Source: an uncultured Flavobacteriaceae bacterium
Lineage (GTDB): Bacteria; Bacteroidota; Bacteroidia; Flavobacteriales; Flavobacteriaceae
Assembly (NCBI GenBank): GCA_937924845.1
Contig: CALDUQ010000004.1
Coordinates: 1-46,575, forward strand
Direction: 5' to 3'
Length of the DNA: 46,575 nucleotides
Positions within the stretch are counted from its first letter, which is position 1. Every line of letters starts with the position of its first letter. The notes beneath the pieces are model-generated. The model did no database searches. It saw nothing but the letters and a program-made list of their open reading frames with translations, and was not told where the DNA came from. Below are positions 17,570 to 26,161 of the stretch, one piece after another. A program made the position numbers and the translations under genes.

Positions 17570-17890
17570 ATGTATATATATAATGTAACATTAAATGTAG
17601 AGGAAAGTATTTGCGACGCATGGTTAAAATGGGTAAAGCTTCATATTTCTAAAGTATTAGGTACGGGTAATTTTATGAGTGCCAAACTAACTAAGGTTTT
17701 GGTTGAAGAGGATATGGGAGGCGAAACTTATTCGGTTCAGTTTTTGGCTAAATCGCGCGAAGCATTAGATGCTTATTATAGCCAAAACGCTGAGGTTTTA
17801 AGAGATGAAATGGCTAAGAAGTTTGGAAATAATGTGTTAGCTTTTAGAACGGAGTTGGAAGTTGTTGAAGATTTTTTTATAACCAATTAA
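17570..17890 (+). CDS. DUF4286 family protein
   Basis: 106-aa cytoplasmic protein of the family I remember as DUF4286: begins [21 protein letters not shown], has [20 protein letters not shown] and [17 protein letters not shown], and ends [14 protein letters not shown]. The alternating strand/helix pattern suggests a ferredoxin-like dimeric alpha+beta barrel fold. Function is unknown. It sits between a TPR gene and rsmA, the usual neighbour in Flavobacteriia as I remember it, which hints at a link to ribosome work but does not prove it. Confidence 0.85.
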   Translation: MYIYNVTLNVEESICDAWLKWVKLHISKVLGTGNFMSAKLTKVLVEEDMGGETYSVQFLAKSREALDAYYSQNAEVLRDEMAKKFGNNVLAFRTELEVVEDFFITN

Positions 17891-17900
17891 ACTATTTAAT

Positions 17901-18680
17901 GTGCAAGTAAAAGCAAAAAAACATCTTGGGCAGCATTTTTTAAATGATGAAAATGTTGCTAGTAAAATAGCCAATACGCTTAGTTTTAGTGGTTATAAAA
18001 ACGTTTTAGAGATTGGGCCAGGTATGGGGGTGTTAACAAAATACCTTTTAGAGAAGCCAACTAAAACATTTGTTGTTGAAATTGATGATGAATCTGTAGA
18101 GTATTTAAAGGCTAACTATTTAAACCTTTCAGATCGAATTATTGAGCATGATGTTTTGAAATATAACTTAAATGAAGTTTTTGAAGGTGAGCAATTTGCA
18201 ATGACAGGAAACTATCCTTATAATATTTCTTCTCAAATTGTGTTTAAAGCTTTAGAAATGCGCCATCAAATTCCAGAGTTTTCTGGCATGTTTCAAAAGG
18301 AAGTTGCACAGCGTATTTGCGAGTCCGAAGGCAATAAAACCTATGGTATTTTGTCGGTTTTGGTGCAAGCATTTTATGATGCTAAGTATTTGTTTACAGT
18401 GCCACCAAATGTGTTTAGTCCGCCACCCAAGGTTGATTCTGGTGTGTTGTTGTTAACTCGTAAAGAAAATTTTACACTACCATGTGATGAAAAATTATTT
18501 TTTAGAGTAGTGAAAACAGGATTTCAACAGCGAAGAAAAACACTTCGAAATAGTTTAAAAACACTTAATTTAAGTGATAATTTACGAGAAGATAGTATAT
18601 TTGGGAAAAGGCCAGAGCAGTTAACTGTATCAGAATTTATTGACTTAACTTGCTTAATAGAAAAAGACTTGAAAGCGTAG
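17901..18680 (+). CDS. rsmA: 16S rRNA (adenine(1518)-N(6)/adenine(1519)-N(6))-dimethyltransferase
   Basis: 259-aa RsmA (KsgA) dimethylates two adjacent adenines in the 3' loop of 16S rRNA during late 30S assembly, using SAM. Seen: [14 protein letters not shown]-binding [14 protein letters not shown], acidic VVEIDDE, catalytic NYPYNIS (the NxPY motif) and [12 protein letters not shown]. The start is GTG at 17901; the nearby ATG at 17899 is out of frame and soon hits a stop. Ten bases after the DUF4286 gene. The SAM it uses is made by the metK product encoded in this window. Confidence 0.96.
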   Translation: MQVKAKKHLGQHFLNDENVASKIANTLSFSGYKNVLEIGPGMGVLTKYLLEKPTKTFVVEIDDESVEYLKANYLNLSDRIIEHDVLKYNLNEVFEGEQFAMTGNYPYNISSQIVFKALEMRHQIPEFSGMFQKEVAQRICESEGNKTYGILSVLVQAFYDAKYLFTVPPNVFSPPPKVDSGVLLLTRKENFTLPCDEKLFFRVVKTGFQQRRKTLRNSLKTLNLSDNLREDSIFGKRPEQLTVSEFIDLTCLIEKDLKA

Positions 18681-18683
18681 TTT

Positions 18684-18691
18684 TTACCTTT
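18684..18691 (+). promoter_or_regulatory. Promoter -7 box of mgtE
   Basis: TACCTTTG, an exact TAnnTTTG match about 38 bases before the mgtE start; no -33 TTG at a proper distance. Confidence 0.4.
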
Positions 18692-18726
18692 GCTTTTATA
18701 AATTATAAACTGCTTAAATCTCTAGA

Positions 18727-20103
18727 GTGATGGAAGAGAACAAGGATAACAATCAGTTTCAAATTACAGATGCCTTAATTGAAAATATTGAGCATTTAAT
18801 AGATTCTAAAACCGATAAAAAATTAGTCAGTTCATTTGCTAATTATCATTATGCTGATATTGCAGAGATATTAGACGAACTAACTTTTGAGCAAGCAATC
18901 TATATTATTAAGCTATTAGATAGCGATACCACGTCAGATATATTAAAGGAATTAGATGAAGATTTAAGAGAAAAAATTCTTAAAGTTTTGTCGGCTAAAG
19001 AGATTGCAGAAAAAATCGAAGAGTTAGATACTGATGATGCAGCCGATATTATTGCTGAGTTGCCAGAAGAACGTCAAGAGCATGTTATTTCTCAAATTGA
19101 AGATGCCGAACATAAAGCCGATATACAAGAGCTTTTAACCTATGACGAAGCTACAGCAGGTGGGCTTATGGCAAAGGAGTTAGTTAAGGTGTATGAAACC
19201 TGGACGGTTGCAGGTTGCTTACGCCGTATTAGAGGACAAGCGAAAGAAGTTAGGCGAGTACACTCGGTTTACGTTGTAGATCGTGATGAAAAATTAATTG
19301 GTCGCCTATCACTTAAAGATTTAATCGTTGCTAAAAATGATCAAAAAATAGCCGATATTTATATTTCAAATGTCGATTATGCTAAAGTTGATGATGATGT
19401 AGAGGAGGTAGCAAAAATTATGCAAAAATATGATTTAGAGGCGATACCTGTAGTAGATGAGTATTTAAAACTTAAAGGACGAATTACTATAGACGATATA
19501 GTTGATGTAATTAGGGAAGAAGCCGATAAGGATTATCAATTGGCTGCTGGTATTACACAAGATGTTGAAGCAGATGATAGTATTTTACAACTTACAAAAG
19601 CACGTTTGCCATGGTTGTTTTTGGGCTTAATAGGCGGGATAGGTGCGTTTATTATAATGGAGGCTTTTGAAACACGTTTGCCTTCGGAATTTTCTATTCT
19701 GTTTTTATTTACACCTTTAATTGCTGCCATGGCTGGTAATGTTGGCGTACAGTCTAGCGCAATTATAGTACAAGGTTTAGCAAACGACGATGTTAAGGGG
19801 AGTATAAACAACCGCCTACTTAAAGAAATGATGCTGGCGGCTTTAAACGGTGTGGTGTTATCAATATTTTTATTTGCTTTTGTTTTAATATGGAAACAAG
19901 ATTTTCTGTTAGCCTTATCTATAGCAGCGTCATTAATTGCGGTAATTATTATTGCAGGATTAATTGGTACATTTATCCCATTGTTTTTGCATAAACGAGG
20001 TATTGATCCTGCTATTGCCACTGGCCCGTTTATAACGACTAGTAATGATATTTTTGGAATAGTTATTTACCTAATGATTGCTAAATTAATTTTAGGAATT
20101 TAA
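18727..20103 (+). CDS. mgtE: Magnesium transporter MgtE
   Basis: Mg2+-gated magnesium channel of the inner membrane, about 457 aa (T. thermophilus MgtE has 450). Order of domains: acidic N domain with superhelical repeats (about 30-130, FANYHYADIAEILDEL and DTDDAADIIAELPEERQEHV), two CBS domains (about 140-265), and five membrane helices (about 288-455). Conserved pore elements are present: MAGNVGVQSSAIIVQGLA and GIDPAIATGPFITTSNDIFG. The first codon could be GTG 18727 or the adjacent ATG 18730; the ATG is more likely. Single-gene unit with its own -7 box. Confidence 0.95.
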   Translation: MMEENKDNNQFQITDALIENIEHLIDSKTDKKLVSSFANYHYADIAEILDELTFEQAIYIIKLLDSDTTSDILKELDEDLREKILKVLSAKEIAEKIEELDTDDAADIIAELPEERQEHVISQIEDAEHKADIQELLTYDEATAGGLMAKELVKVYETWTVAGCLRRIRGQAKEVRRVHSVYVVDRDEKLIGRLSLKDLIVAKNDQKIADIYISNVDYAKVDDDVEEVAKIMQKYDLEAIPVVDEYLKLKGRITIDDIVDVIREEADKDYQLAAGITQDVEADDSILQLTKARLPWLFLGLIGGIGAFIIMEAFETRLPSEFSILFLFTPLIAAMAGNVGVQSSAIIVQGLANDDVKGSINNRLLKEMMLAALNGVVLSIFLFAFVLIWKQDFLLALSIAASLIAVIIIAGLIGTFIPLFLHKRGIDPAIATGPFITTSNDIFGIVIYLMIAKLILGI

Positions 20104-20202
20104 TTTTATAATTATTTTGGTTTGTATAAATATAATTTTTTCAAATTTTAATCGTTGCTTTTAAAGCACGTTTTGTGTTTGTTAAACCAAATTATACCAT
20201 TT

Positions 20203-21159
20203 ATGAAAAAATTTTTCTTATCTTGTTTTGTTGCCTTGGCAACTTTTGCATGTTCGTCTGATGATGATAATTCAGAAACTGAAATCCCAGACATGTCTGA
20301 AGAATTTGCAGTTGTTCGAATCGCTCAAGTCGATGCCGAAAATGATCAAGTTACATTAATTAATTTAGGAGTCTCGAGTGTTGATGCAGGATCTTACTGG
20401 CTATGTTTAGGGCCGGGTACATATCGACAAGTTTCGGATATTGCTTCAGGTGATACTGTGCTTGATGTTAATGAAACCTTAACGGTGAGCTATGATGTAA
20501 ATCCAGATGCAGATGGCTTGGGTGTGTTTTCAGACAACCAATTTTCGTCCTCAGATCCAGAAATATTAATTGATTATGTGCAGTGGGGAGCTGGTGATCA
20601 AGCGCGTGTAGAGCAAGCTGTTGCAGCAGGCAGATGGGATGACTCGGACCTTTATGTGCAAGGCGTAGATGTCTTTGTGTTTAACGGAGAAGCGACAGAA
20701 TTTGGAAGTACTTTTTGGTCAGGAAATACTGAAATGGAAATAGATGGAGTTTTACGTATTTTAACCGTTCGCCCGATGGCAGATGAAATTGTGCTTTCAA
20801 ATTTGGGAGACACTAATATCGATGCAGGGTCGTACTGGTTATGTTTAGGTCCTGGTACATATCGACAAATTTCTGATATCGCAACAAGTAGTACTATGCT
20901 TGGTGCAGATGAAACCTTAACGGTTAGTTATGATGTAAATCCAGATGCAGATGGTTTGGGTGTGTTTTCAGATAACCAATTTTCGTCTTCAAATCCAGAA
21001 ATATTAATTGATTATGTGCAATGGGGAGCGGTAGACCAAGCTCGTGTGGAGCAAGCTGTTGCTGCTGGGCGTTGGGACGATGTTTCAAATTTTGTTGAAA
21101 CGGCTGAAATAATTGAGTTTACTGGTGGTGCTACCGATTTTGGAAGTACTTTTTGGTAA
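20203..21159 (+). CDS. Lipoprotein with two near-identical lamin-tail-like repeats
   Basis: 318-aa predicted lipoprotein. I use ATG 20203, which gives a perfect signal MKKFFLSCFVALATFAC with lipidated C17; the in-frame TTG at 20155 would add an unlikely N-terminal tail. The mature part is two copies of a domain of about 135 residues, shifted by exactly 146 codons (438 bp). Each has a start like VRIAQVDAENDQVTLINLG, then VDAGSYWLCLGPGTYRQ, LIDYVQWGA and AVAAGRWDD, and ends TDFGSTFW. The pattern (strand, NLG, SYWLC, QWG, AGRW) resembles lamin-tail (LTD) domains of secreted marine Bacteroidota proteins; that assignment is from memory. Function unknown. Followed by a bidirectional terminator. Confidence 0.8.
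   Translation: MKKFFLSCFVALATFACSSDDDNSETEIPDMSEEFAVVRIAQVDAENDQVTLINLGVSSVDAGSYWLCLGPGTYRQVSDIASGDTVLDVNETLTVSYDVNPDADGLGVFSDNQFSSSDPEILIDYVQWGAGDQARVEQAVAAGRWDDSDLYVQGVDVFVFNGEATEFGSTFWSGNTEMEIDGVLRILTVRPMADEIVLSNLGDTNIDAGSYWLCLGPGTYRQISDIATSSTMLGADETLTVSYDVNPDADGLGVFSDNQFSSSNPEILIDYVQWGAVDQARVEQAVAAGRWDDVSNFVETAEIIEFTGGATDFGSTFW
20491..21028 (+). repeat. Internal direct repeat, period 438 bp
   Basis: Bases 20491-20590 and 20929-21028 differ at about five positions in 100 by my count, mostly silent. The similarity weakens towards the ends of each unit, so the core has been homogenised or recently duplicated. Confidence 0.9.
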
Positions 21160-21191
21160 TGTTAAATTATTATAAAAACAATTAAAAAAAT

Positions 21192-21225
21192 AAAAAAGGC
21201 TGCCAAATTATTGACAGCCTTTTTT
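21192..21225. terminator. Bidirectional intrinsic terminator
   Basis: AAAAAAGGCTG (21192-21202) pairs with CAGCCTTTTTT (21215-21225), 11 bp with a 12-base loop. A and T runs flank both sides, so it can stop the lipoprotein transcript from the left and the thr operon from the right. Confidence 0.88.
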
Positions 21226-21235
21226 ATGTCATGCT

Positions 21236-21267
21236 GAAAACGTTTTTATTTTAATAAAAACGTTTTC
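21236..21267. repeat. Perfect 15-bp inverted repeat over the thrC stop codon
   Basis: Arms 21236-21250 and 21253-21267 (GAAAACGTTTTTATT and its complement) are separated by two bases. The right arm encodes the last residues of ThrC and the stop. It is AT-rich with no following U run, so it may be an mRNA 3'-end stabiliser rather than the terminator itself, which lies just beyond. Confidence 0.75.
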
Positions 21268-22538
21268 AAACCGGCATAATTATTAATTTTTAAACTTTCT
21301 TTTTTGCGATCCATGAGTACTGCAATCTGTTGAGGCATTTCTATGTTTTTAGAAATATCTTTAGGCATTACGTCTAAAAATTTAATAGGGTGAGCGGTTT
21401 CCAAAAACACGCCTTGTGCAGTATTGTTTTGCTTTGATAGATAAGCTTTAAGCGCTGCATAGCCAATAGCGCCGTGCGGGTCGGCAATGTATCCTTTTTG
21501 ATTTAATTCATGCAGAGTTTCTATTGTTTCTTCATCAGTATAGCTAAAGCCAGTAAGATTTTCTTTTAATAATTCAAAGTTGTTGTTGTATAAGGCTTCA
21601 ATTCTAATAAAATTACTAGGGTTTGAGACATCCATAGCGTTTGAAATGGTAGCTACAGTTTTATTTATCACATATTCACCAGTATTAAGATAATTTGGCA
21701 CAGTGTTATTTTTGTTAGTTCCTGCGATAAAATGCTGAATAGGTAAGCCTAATTTTTGAGCCATGATACCAGCGCATATATTGCCGTAATTTCCGCTAGG
21801 CACAGAAAACACAAGTGACTTGTTGTGTTTTTTTAATTGTTTGTAGGTGAAGAAAAAATAAAACATTTGTGGTAACCAACGTGCTATGTTTATGGAGTTT
21901 GCCGATGTTAATGCACGAACACCTTTGTAGTCTTGGTCTAAAAAAGCTTCCTTAACCATGTCTTGACAATCGTCAAAAGTACCATTAACCTCTAGAGCTT
22001 TTATGTTTTGCCCTAAAGTGGTTAATTGTTTTTCTTGTATATCACTTACTTTTCCGCTAGGGTATAAAATTACAACATCAACGCCTTTTACACCCAAAAA
22101 ACCGCTAGCTACAGCGCCACCAGTATCGCCAGAAGTCGCCACAAGTACTGTAACTGGATTTTGTTTTTGCTTATTGAAGTGCGCAAGACATCTTGCCATA
22201 AAGCGTGCGCCTACATCTTTAAAAGCCATTGTTGGACCATGGTACAGCTCTAATGCATGAATATTATCTTCTACGTTTACAACAGGGAAGTCAAAATTTA
22301 AAACATCTTTAATAATGGCTTTTAGGTCATCTTTAGGGATTTCGTTACCAACAAATTGCTCGATAACGTGATAAGCAATATCATGATTGCTCATGGTTTC
22401 AATGCTTTCAAAGAAAGAAGAATTTAATGGTGTGATTTCCGAAGGAAAATATAAACCTCTATCAGGCGCTAGTCCTTTTATAACTGCGTCTTCAAAAGAA
22501 ACGTTTTTAGATTTTTTGTTTAAGCTGTAATATTCCAT
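21246..22538 (-). CDS. thrC: Threonine synthase
   Basis: 430-aa PLP enzyme that converts O-phospho-L-homoserine to L-threonine, the last step of the pathway. PLP lysine K107 lies in ELYHGPTMAFKDVGARF; the phosphate-binding strand-loop SGDTGGAVASGF and FSVPSGNYGNICAG are typical. This is the shorter E. coli-like form. Last gene of thrABC, one base after thrB. Its 3' end is folded into a perfect 15-bp palindrome. Confidence 0.96.
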   Translation of the reverse strand: MEYYSLNKKSKNVSFEDAVIKGLAPDRGLYFPSEITPLNSSFFESIETMSNHDIAYHVIEQFVGNEIPKDDLKAIIKDVLNFDFPVVNVEDNIHALELYHGPTMAFKDVGARFMARCLAHFNKQKQNPVTVLVATSGDTGGAVASGFLGVKGVDVVILYPSGKVSDIQEKQLTTLGQNIKALEVNGTFDDCQDMVKEAFLDQDYKGVRALTSANSINIARWLPQMFYFFFTYKQLKKHNKSLVFSVPSGNYGNICAGIMAQKLGLPIQHFIAGTNKNNTVPNYLNTGEYVINKTVATISNAMDVSNPSNFIRIEALYNNNFELLKENLTGFSYTDEETIETLHELNQKGYIADPHGAIGYAALKAYLSKQNNTAQGVFLETAHPIKFLDVMPKDISKNIEMPQQIAVLMDRKKESLKINNYAGLKTFLLK

Positions 22539-22539
22539 A

Positions 22540-23472
22540 TTAGTTTTCTTCTGTAATTTGTACGCCTGCGTTTGCTATTTTTGATACGTAGGTGTGGTAG
22601 TTTGTGGTTGTGTTTTTGTAGCAGTTTTGCATGGCTAATTCAATTTTTTTTGCTGTTTCTATACCTTCGGATAAAGCAAAAATTGAAGGTCCAGATCCAG
22701 AAATACCTACGCCTAAAGCGCCACTTTGTAATGCCTTTTGTTTTACATTGTCAAAATGCGGTATGAGTGATTTTCTTATAGGTTCTACAATAACATCATT
22801 TAAGGATCTTCCTATTAAACTGTAATCATTAGTGTATAGCCCGCTAATTAAACCGCCTACATTGGCCCATTGCGTTACGGCATTTTTTAAAGGAACAGAC
22901 TCGGGTAAAATATTTCGAGCGTCTTCGGTTTTTAATTCTATTTGTGGGTGAATAATCGTTGCATATAAGTTGTTTGGTGTAGGTATTGATATAATATCCA
23001 AAGGTGTTGTATTGTGTCTTAAAAGTACAAAGCCACCATATATTGCAGCAGCAACGTTATCTGATATTGGTGAACCGCAAGCGAGTTGTTCGCCTAATCG
23101 GGCATATTCAACCAATTCTACTTTATTAAAAACATCGCCAAGTAGCTGATTTGTAGCGTATGCAGCGCCAGCACTACTTGCAGCACTGCTGCCTAAGCCA
23201 CTACCTGGTTTGTAGCCTTTTGTAATTTGTATATCAATGCCAAAATTAGCTTTAGCATCGGTTAGCATTTTTTGAGCAACAAAACCAGCTGCGTTTTTAT
23301 GGGGCTCGAGAGGTAGTTTTGCGCCCTCTATTTTCGAAATAGTAACAGTTTTTGCATCTATTTTTTTAAAGCACATTTTGTCTCCAAGGCCATCTAACGC
23401 AAAACCAAGTACGTCAAATCCGCATGATACGTTGGCAACTGTTGCAGGTGAAAATACAGTGATTTTTTTCAT
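22540..23472 (-). CDS. thrB: Homoserine kinase
   Basis: 310-aa GHMP-superfamily kinase that phosphorylates L-homoserine with ATP. Motif 1 VFSPATVANVSCGFDVLGFAL, the phosphate loop PGSGLGSSAASSAGAA (89-104), and motif 3 GALGVGISGSGPSIFAL are all present. Gaps of one base to thrA and one base to thrC show tight translational coupling. Length is normal. Confidence 0.96.
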   Translation of the reverse strand: MKKITVFSPATVANVSCGFDVLGFALDGLGDKMCFKKIDAKTVTISKIEGAKLPLEPHKNAAGFVAQKMLTDAKANFGIDIQITKGYKPGSGLGSSAASSAGAAYATNQLLGDVFNKVELVEYARLGEQLACGSPISDNVAAAIYGGFVLLRHNTTPLDIISIPTPNNLYATIIHPQIELKTEDARNILPESVPLKNAVTQWANVGGLISGLYTNDYSLIGRSLNDVIVEPIRKSLIPHFDNVKQKALQSGALGVGISGSGPSIFALSEGIETAKKIELAMQNCYKNTTTNYHTYVSKIANAGVQITEEN

Positions 23473-23473
23473 A

Positions 23474-25912
23474 TTATTTTTTAACTAAGCTAATGATGTC
23501 ACCAAATAAGCCAGATGCTGTTACATCGGCACCGGCACCGGCACCTTTAATAATCAATGGCTGGTCGGCATATCTTTGGGTGTAAAATAATACAATATTA
23601 TCTTTTCCGTCAAGGTTATAAAAAGGGTGCGATTTATCGACTTCTTGTAAGCTAACACTTGCTTTTCCGTTTGTAAATTCGGCTACATATTTTAGTTGTG
23701 TGTTATTAGCATTTGCCGATTTGTAAATGGCATCAAAATGTGCGGTTTCTGTTTTTAAACTTTCGTAGAAATCTGGAACCGATTTAGCATCAAGACAAGT
23801 TTGAGGTAAAAAGCTATTGTTAGTAATGTCTTCTAAATTTAGTTTGTAACCGCTTTCTCTCGCTAAAATCAATATTTTTCTAGCAACATCAACACCGCTT
23901 AAATCAATACGTGGGTCGGGTTCGGTATAGCCTTCTTTTGCAGCTAGCTTAACAACGTCATAAAAACTGGTATTTGCGTTAAAGTTATTAAATATAAAAT
24001 TTAGACTACCAGATAATACGGCTTTTATAGAGGTGACTTTATCGCCCGAGTTTACTAAGTTGTGTAGTGTGCTAATTATAGGAAGTGCCGCGCCAACATT
24101 TGTTTCGAATAAATATGATGCGTTGTATTTTTTAGATAGTTCTTTATTTAGTTGGTAGTTGGCATACTCAGAGCTACACGCAATTTTGTTACAAGCAACA
24201 ACCGCAATACTTTCTTTTAGGTAATTACTGTATGTACTTGCGATATCCGCATTTGCGGTAACGTCAACAAAAACACTGTTTCTTAAATTTAAGTTTTTAA
24301 TGGTTTCAAACCAAGTGGCTTCTGTTTTTTCAACGCCATCCTTAAGCTTATTTTCCCAATCACTTAAATCAATACCACTTTCGTTAAACAACATTTTTTT
24401 AGAATTACTTAAACCAGTAATGCGCATGTCAATTAACAAATTATCTAAAATGTATTGGTGTTGTTGGTGTATTTGGTTAATTAATTTGTTGCCAACATTA
24501 CCAACACCAACAATAAATATGTTTAATGTTTGAATTTGTTGTTCAAAAAATTTAGTATGCAAAACATTTAATGCTTTTTTGGCGTCGTGGTTATCAATTA
24601 CCGCAGAGATATTTCTTTCGGAAGCCCCTTGAGCAATAGCCCTTATGTTAACGTTGTTTTCGCCTAGAGCGCTAAACATTTTGCCGCTAATTCCTTGGTG
24701 GCTTTTCATTTTTTCGCCTACTACTGCAACTATAGCTAAATTAGTTTCGATAATTGCGGGTTTAAGTTTTTGCAAGGTAATTTCGTAAGCAAAGGCTTTG
24801 TTTACTGCGTTTTCGGCAGTAATATTATCTTTAGTATCAATTGCTATACAAATCGAAAACTCTGATGAGGCTTGTGTGATTAAAATAACATTAACATTTG
24901 CGTTTGATAGTGATTCGAATAAGCGATTAGCAACACTTTTAATTGCCGATAGTCCTGTGCCTTCTAATGTTAGTAAGCTTATATTACTTAAGTGGCTAAT
25001 GCCTTTTACAGCACCTTTGTTACCTTTTGCATCGTTACTTATTAAGGTGCCATCATCATCTGGATTAAACGTGTTTTTTATCCGCATAGGGATATTGTTG
25101 TCTAATACGGGTTTTACTGATGGTGGATATAAAACACTACTGCCAAAATGTGATAGTTCCATAGCTTCATGGTATGATATGCCTTTTACAGGGAAAGCTT
25201 GTTTTACTAATTTTGGATTTGCAGTATACATACCACTTACATCAGTCCAAATTTCAAGGCTATCTGCTTTTAAAGCTCCTGCGTATATTGCTGCTGAGTA
25301 ATCAGAGCCATCTCGCCCTAAGGTTGTGGTTTCGCCGTTTTTATTTCGTGAAATAAAGCCTGGTACAATAGTGATTTGTTTTGGGTTGGCTTTAAAAAAG
25401 GTTTCAATATTAGAGTTGGTGATGTCAAAATCAACTTCTGCCTTTGTAAAAGCAGAATCAGTAACAATTAACTCTCTACTATCTTTTAATTGACAATTTA
25501 AACCTTTAGTAATTAAACTTTCTGATATTAATAGTGAGGATAGTATTTCGCCAAAACTTTGAACTTTGTCTTTTGTTTTGTCCGAAAATTCATTGAGTAA
25601 ATATATGCCTTGAAGTATTTGTTTAAGTTTTTCAAGTTTAGTATCAAGCTTTTTTAATGTATGTTCATTTAAATTTAGCTCGGAGGCTAAATTGTGATGC
25701 CTTTCGACAATAGCATTAAAAGTATCTAAATATGAGTTGTTTTTACAGTTTGCCTGCTCACCTGCATTTAAAAGCATATCTGTTGTGCCGCCCAAAGCGG
25801 AAACAATAACAACAATTGGTGTGTTTTTACTTTCTTTTTGTAGTATAGAAGTAACTTTTAAAATATTAGTTGTGTTAGATACAGATGATCCTCCAAATTT
25901 TAATACTTTCAT
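23474..25912 (-). CDS. thrA: Bifunctional aspartate kinase/homoserine dehydrogenase I
   Basis: 812-aa fusion catalysing the first and third steps from aspartate to threonine. The N-terminal aspartokinase begins MKVLKFGGSSV and has TTLGRDGSDYSA; two ACT domains (about 310-460) carry feedback control, usually by threonine. The homoserine dehydrogenase half has the Rossmann motif IFIVGVGNVGN near 464 and the catalytic block KEGYTEPDPRIDLSGVDVARK near 655-675. First gene of thrABC, 26 bases after the terminator hairpin of an attenuator, so its transcription is controlled by Thr and Ile supply. Confidence 0.96.
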   Translation of the reverse strand: MKVLKFGGSSVSNTTNILKVTSILQKESKNTPIVVIVSALGGTTDMLLNAGEQANCKNNSYLDTFNAIVERHHNLASELNLNEHTLKKLDTKLEKLKQILQGIYLLNEFSDKTKDKVQSFGEILSSLLISESLITKGLNCQLKDSRELIVTDSAFTKAEVDFDITNSNIETFFKANPKQITIVPGFISRNKNGETTTLGRDGSDYSAAIYAGALKADSLEIWTDVSGMYTANPKLVKQAFPVKGISYHEAMELSHFGSSVLYPPSVKPVLDNNIPMRIKNTFNPDDDGTLISNDAKGNKGAVKGISHLSNISLLTLEGTGLSAIKSVANRLFESLSNANVNVILITQASSEFSICIAIDTKDNITAENAVNKAFAYEITLQKLKPAIIETNLAIVAVVGEKMKSHQGISGKMFSALGENNVNIRAIAQGASERNISAVIDNHDAKKALNVLHTKFFEQQIQTLNIFIVGVGNVGNKLINQIHQQHQYILDNLLIDMRITGLSNSKKMLFNESGIDLSDWENKLKDGVEKTEATWFETIKNLNLRNSVFVDVTANADIASTYSNYLKESIAVVACNKIACSSEYANYQLNKELSKKYNASYLFETNVGAALPIISTLHNLVNSGDKVTSIKAVLSGSLNFIFNNFNANTSFYDVVKLAAKEGYTEPDPRIDLSGVDVARKILILARESGYKLNLEDITNNSFLPQTCLDAKSVPDFYESLKTETAHFDAIYKSANANNTQLKYVAEFTNGKASVSLQEVDKSHPFYNLDGKDNIVLFYTQRYADQPLIIKGAGAGADVTASGLFGDIISLVKK

Positions 25913-25938
25913 GAGTTTGTTTTTTTAATTTTTATAAT

Positions 25939-25970
25939 AAAAAAAACCTTCCTGTTTATCAGGAAGGTTT
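25939..25970 (-). terminator. Attenuator terminator of the thr operon
   Basis: Arms 25944-25954 and 25960-25970 (AAACCTTCCTG / CAGGAAGGTTT) form a perfect 11-bp stem with a 5-base loop. On the minus strand eight U residues follow (25939-25946). It lies between the leader peptide and thrA. Confidence 0.9.
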
Positions 25971-26000
25971 TATATGTGTGCAACACTACTAAACCTTCCT
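25961..26000 (-). promoter_or_regulatory. Antiterminator of the thr attenuator
   Basis: The segment at 25991-26000 (AGGAAGGTTT on the minus strand) repeats the terminator's 3' arm and can pair with AAACCTTCCT at 25961-25970, which is the terminator's 5' arm. The two hairpins exclude each other. The leader-peptide stop codon (25999-26001) overlaps the first antiterminator arm, so a ribosome that finishes the leader covers it and lets the terminator form; a ribosome stalled earlier at Thr or Ile codons leaves it free. Confidence 0.85.
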
Positions 26001-26046
26001 AGGGTATAGATGTAATAATTGTTGATATGATATTTGTTATATTCAT
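25999..26046 (-). CDS. thrL: thr operon leader peptide
   Basis: A 15-codon ORF, MNITNIISTIITSIP, followed by TAG. Nine of fifteen residues are Thr (3, all ACA) or Ile (6), the same two amino acids sensed by E. coli thrL, though the sequence itself is unrelated. Its stop codon sits in the antiterminator arm, and an attenuator terminator then thrA follow. This arrangement shows that the ORF senses charged tRNA-Thr and tRNA-Ile by ribosome stalling. A -7 box TAATTTTG lies 35 bases upstream of its ATG. Confidence 0.88.
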   Translation of the reverse strand: MNITNIISTIITSIP

Positions 26047-26080
26047 TTATAAGCAAATGTTGTAAAATATATTGATTTGA

Positions 26081-26088
26081 CAAAATTA
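26081..26088 (-). promoter_or_regulatory. Promoter -7 box of the thr leader
   Basis: Minus strand TAATTTTG matches TAnnTTTG. The start site would be near 26073-26075, about 28 nt before the leader ATG. No -33 TTG seen, so read-through from ilvA may also feed the operon. Confidence 0.4.
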
Positions 26089-26161
26089 ATAAATGATTTA
26101 TTTTTATTTAGTTAAAGTTTTGTGATATTGTTGCTTTATGGTCTTTTTTGTTGAATAATTG

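Noticed and set aside
19536-20021. 161-aa minus-strand ORF inside mgtE
   Set aside because: Antisense shadow of the MgtE membrane region.
24798-25301. 167-aa plus-strand ORF inside thrA
   Set aside because: Antisense shadow of a clear bifunctional ThrA; no family likeness and no start context.
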